Shown here: positions 62,690-64,000 of the stretch, one piece after another | How the letters are laid out: each line of letters opens with the position of its first letter | Position numbering within the stretch: the first letter of the stretch is position 1 | NCBI RefSeq assembly: GCF_042684365.1 | Contig: NZ_JBHULI010000025.1 | Coordinates: forward strand, 186,001-250,000 | Direction of reading: 5' to 3' | Length of the DNA stretch: 64,000 nucleotides | Source: Gracilimonas halophila | Lineage (GTDB): Bacteria > Bacteroidota > Rhodothermia > Balneolales > Balneolaceae | The notes under the pieces: generated by a model | Told to the model about the DNA's origin: nothing | Seen by the model: only the letters and a program-made list of their open reading frames with translations | The model's database searches: none | Position numbers and translations under genes: made by a program

Positions 62690-63874
62690 TCAAAACATAT
62701 AACCTGCAGTGAAGTAGACCCCATATCCTTCTTCTGAGAACCCTACATCTCCCCGAAGAATAAAGTTCTCATTAAAGAAGGATGAATTCCCTCCAAATCC
62801 GAGAGTGTACTTAAGGTCGTTAAAGATATTGTTCAGAGCGGCTCCATTGCTAAAGGTTCGTCCAATATCAGCAAATAAGGTGCCCCCAAGTTTAATATTG
62901 TATTCGGGAAACTCCCAAAGCCAGGTGCGAAGTTCTGTGTTCAGAAAAATCACATTGTCATCCAAAAACCTATTCTCAGGATAACCTCTCATGGTTTCTT
63001 CGCCCCCAAGATCAGCAAGTTTCCAATAGGGGAGAGAACCATAGGTATGGATGAAAGAGAGGCGGTTGGCAAAGGTAATATCCCTGACAAAGTGAAAAGG
63101 TATATAACCTCTGAGGTCGCCTTCAACTGTTATGTAATTATAACCGCTTCCGATAACCTCGTTAGCTACCTGAAAACCGACATTGGCATAAGACCCTGTA
63201 CTTGGGTCGAATTCATTATCGCGATTTTCCCATATCAAGCCTGAACCTAAACTTATAGTATGAGCCCCATCAATTCCGGCCGGCCTGTCTTGTACTATCA
63301 ATTTCCCGTCATTTTCTCCCAATGGAGTCCTGTAGTTGGTGTTCAAGATCCCGTAAACATCCAATGTAGAACCGTTATTGAGGTCGGCAATGGGTCTTCT
63401 TAGTATAAGTTCGATCTCAGAAGTAAAAGATTCATACAAGTAATACTCAGGATTTCCCTCAGGTTCTAAGTCTATTTTATTATAAGAGCCGATACCATAG
63501 TATTGATTCTGAAAAAAGCGGGATACAAAAGCCGAAAAACTCAACCTTTGATCGCTTCCGAATACTTGTGGTTTATCAAAGAAAAAAGAGCTTGCGAACA
63601 AACCGTTTGTTGATGCTAATGCAAAAACAGTAAAATAGGAGTGAAATGGCTTTATCTCGTTTTTGTAACTATACCTACTCATTATTCCTCCGCCAACTAA
63701 GCCCCAATCAGAATTGTAAGCAAGTGCAGGTAATAGAGCTAGTTCTACAGAATCGGTTACTGCCGGGCTTGGTTCAGATGTTGATTGTGCATTTAAGGAA
63801 GTTGTTAAACTTATCACCGCCACAATTAATACCAGGGTGAGGGCAGGCAGTCTGAAGTGTTGGTGATCTTTCAA
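62690..63874 (-). CDS. Omp85-superfamily outer membrane protein (BamA/TamA-like barrel)
   Basis: A 394-residue protein with a signal peptide (ends TSLNAQ) and a 16-strand barrel in place of the full BamA plan; POTRA domains are absent. The Omp85 loop-6 signature appears as GGEETMRGYPENRF near residue 290, corresponding to the (V/I)RGF motif. The end is aromatic (YMF) as in barrel proteins. POTRA-less members may export, insert or anchor lipids and proteins, but the cargo is unknown. The last 126 bp of the window (63875-64000) hold no gene. Confidence 0.85.
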   Translation of the reverse strand: MKDHQHFRLPALTLVLIVAVISLTTSLNAQSTSEPSPAVTDSVELALLPALAYNSDWGLVGGGIMSRYSYKNEIKPFHSYFTVFALASTNGLFASSFFFDKPQVFGSDQRLSFSAFVSRFFQNQYYGIGSYNKIDLEPEGNPEYYLYESFTSEIELILRRPIADLNNGSTLDVYGILNTNYRTPLGENDGKLIVQDRPAGIDGAHTISLGSGLIWENRDNEFDPSTGSYANVGFQVANEVIGSGYNYITVEGDLRGYIPFHFVRDITFANRLSFIHTYGSLPYWKLADLGGEETMRGYPENRFLDDNVIFLNTELRTWLWEFPEYNIKLGGTLFADIGRTFSNGAALNNIFNDLKYTLGFGGNSSFFNENFILRGDVGFSEEGYGVYFTAGYMF

Positions 63875-64000
63875 TTGTAATTATTCTTTTTGGGTTGAAT
63901 AAACTATACCCAATAAGATATCCAATCCTTAGGATATTTAAAGCAAGACAACCAAAATTGCTACTAAAAACCCAAATAGGATAAAAGCCAAAGCTGCACT

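Overview
The window looks like chromosomal DNA of a member of the Bacteroidota/Rhodothermota side of the FCB group, most probably a Balneolota (Balneolaceae-like) marine or saline bacterium. This rests on gene content: an ATP-type PEP carboxykinase, ECF sigma + Ser/Thr-kinase-TPR gene pairs, a RDD/SpoIIM/DUF4129/DUF4350/MoxR/DUF58 cluster, heme A synthesis genes, S10 and M28 secreted peptidases, TonB receptors, and promoters fitting the Bacteroidota pattern TTTG-N19-21-TAnnTTTG. The taxon is an inference; no rRNA is present. No phage, insertion-sequence transposase or CRISPR array was found.

Layout. 0-3 kb: prfA and pckA, convergent, sharing a terminator. 3.1-6.6 kb: a decayed signalling locus made of a Ser/Thr kinase-TPR gene with three in-frame stops, an ECF sigma gene with a one-base deletion, and an orphan kinase N-terminus. 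6.9-19.7 kb: an accessory region with a deiminase homologue that lacks its catalytic cysteine, an M28 peptidase, a hybrid histidine kinase with one nonsense codon, a fatty acid desaturase, a saccharopine-dehydrogenase-like reductase, two cold shock genes with a shared upstream block, an aspartyl protease-PDZ gene broken at a G tract, an S10 peptidase, an S1/P1 nuclease and a VOC protein. 19.8-28 kb: an amidase, then a B12 module in which a cobalamin riboswitch controls a BtuB-like receptor next to the B12-dependent ribonucleotide reductase nrdJ. DnaA-box-like sites lie in the gap between those two genes. 28-32.9 kb: pyrophosphatase + CDF transporter (+ strand), then phenylalanine hydroxylase, RNase D and an aldo/keto reductase (- strand). 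32.9-40.3 kb: a seven-gene membrane/chaperone cluster (DUF58, MoxR, DUF4350, DUF4129, a membrane protein, SpoIIM, divergent RDD), interrupted by a MITE-like repeat. 40.5-46 kb: a pseudouridine synthase, thioesterase, ctaB/ctaA, MerR and GT2. 46.0-46.7 kb: six tRNA genes (Pro, Arg, Cys, Glu, His, Glu). 46.8-50.3 kb: glycosyltransferase + epimerase and a secreted protein. 50.4-58 kb: housekeeping genes clpC, gpmI, rpsT, cmk, rpsA. 58-64 kb: a 34-residue membrane peptide, an orphan MoxR, uppP, an isolated nuoJ-nuoK pair, a lipoprotein and an Omp85-type outer membrane protein.

Two themes stand out. First, every clearly damaged signalling or protease gene, and the active-site-dead deiminase, lies between about 3.1 and 16.1 kb, while the housekeeping genes elsewhere are intact. 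Second, the SpoIIM/RDD/MoxR/DUF58 cluster is a complete, tightly overlapping set of uncharacterised membrane proteins plus an AAA+ chaperone, and is the best candidate here for a poorly described system.
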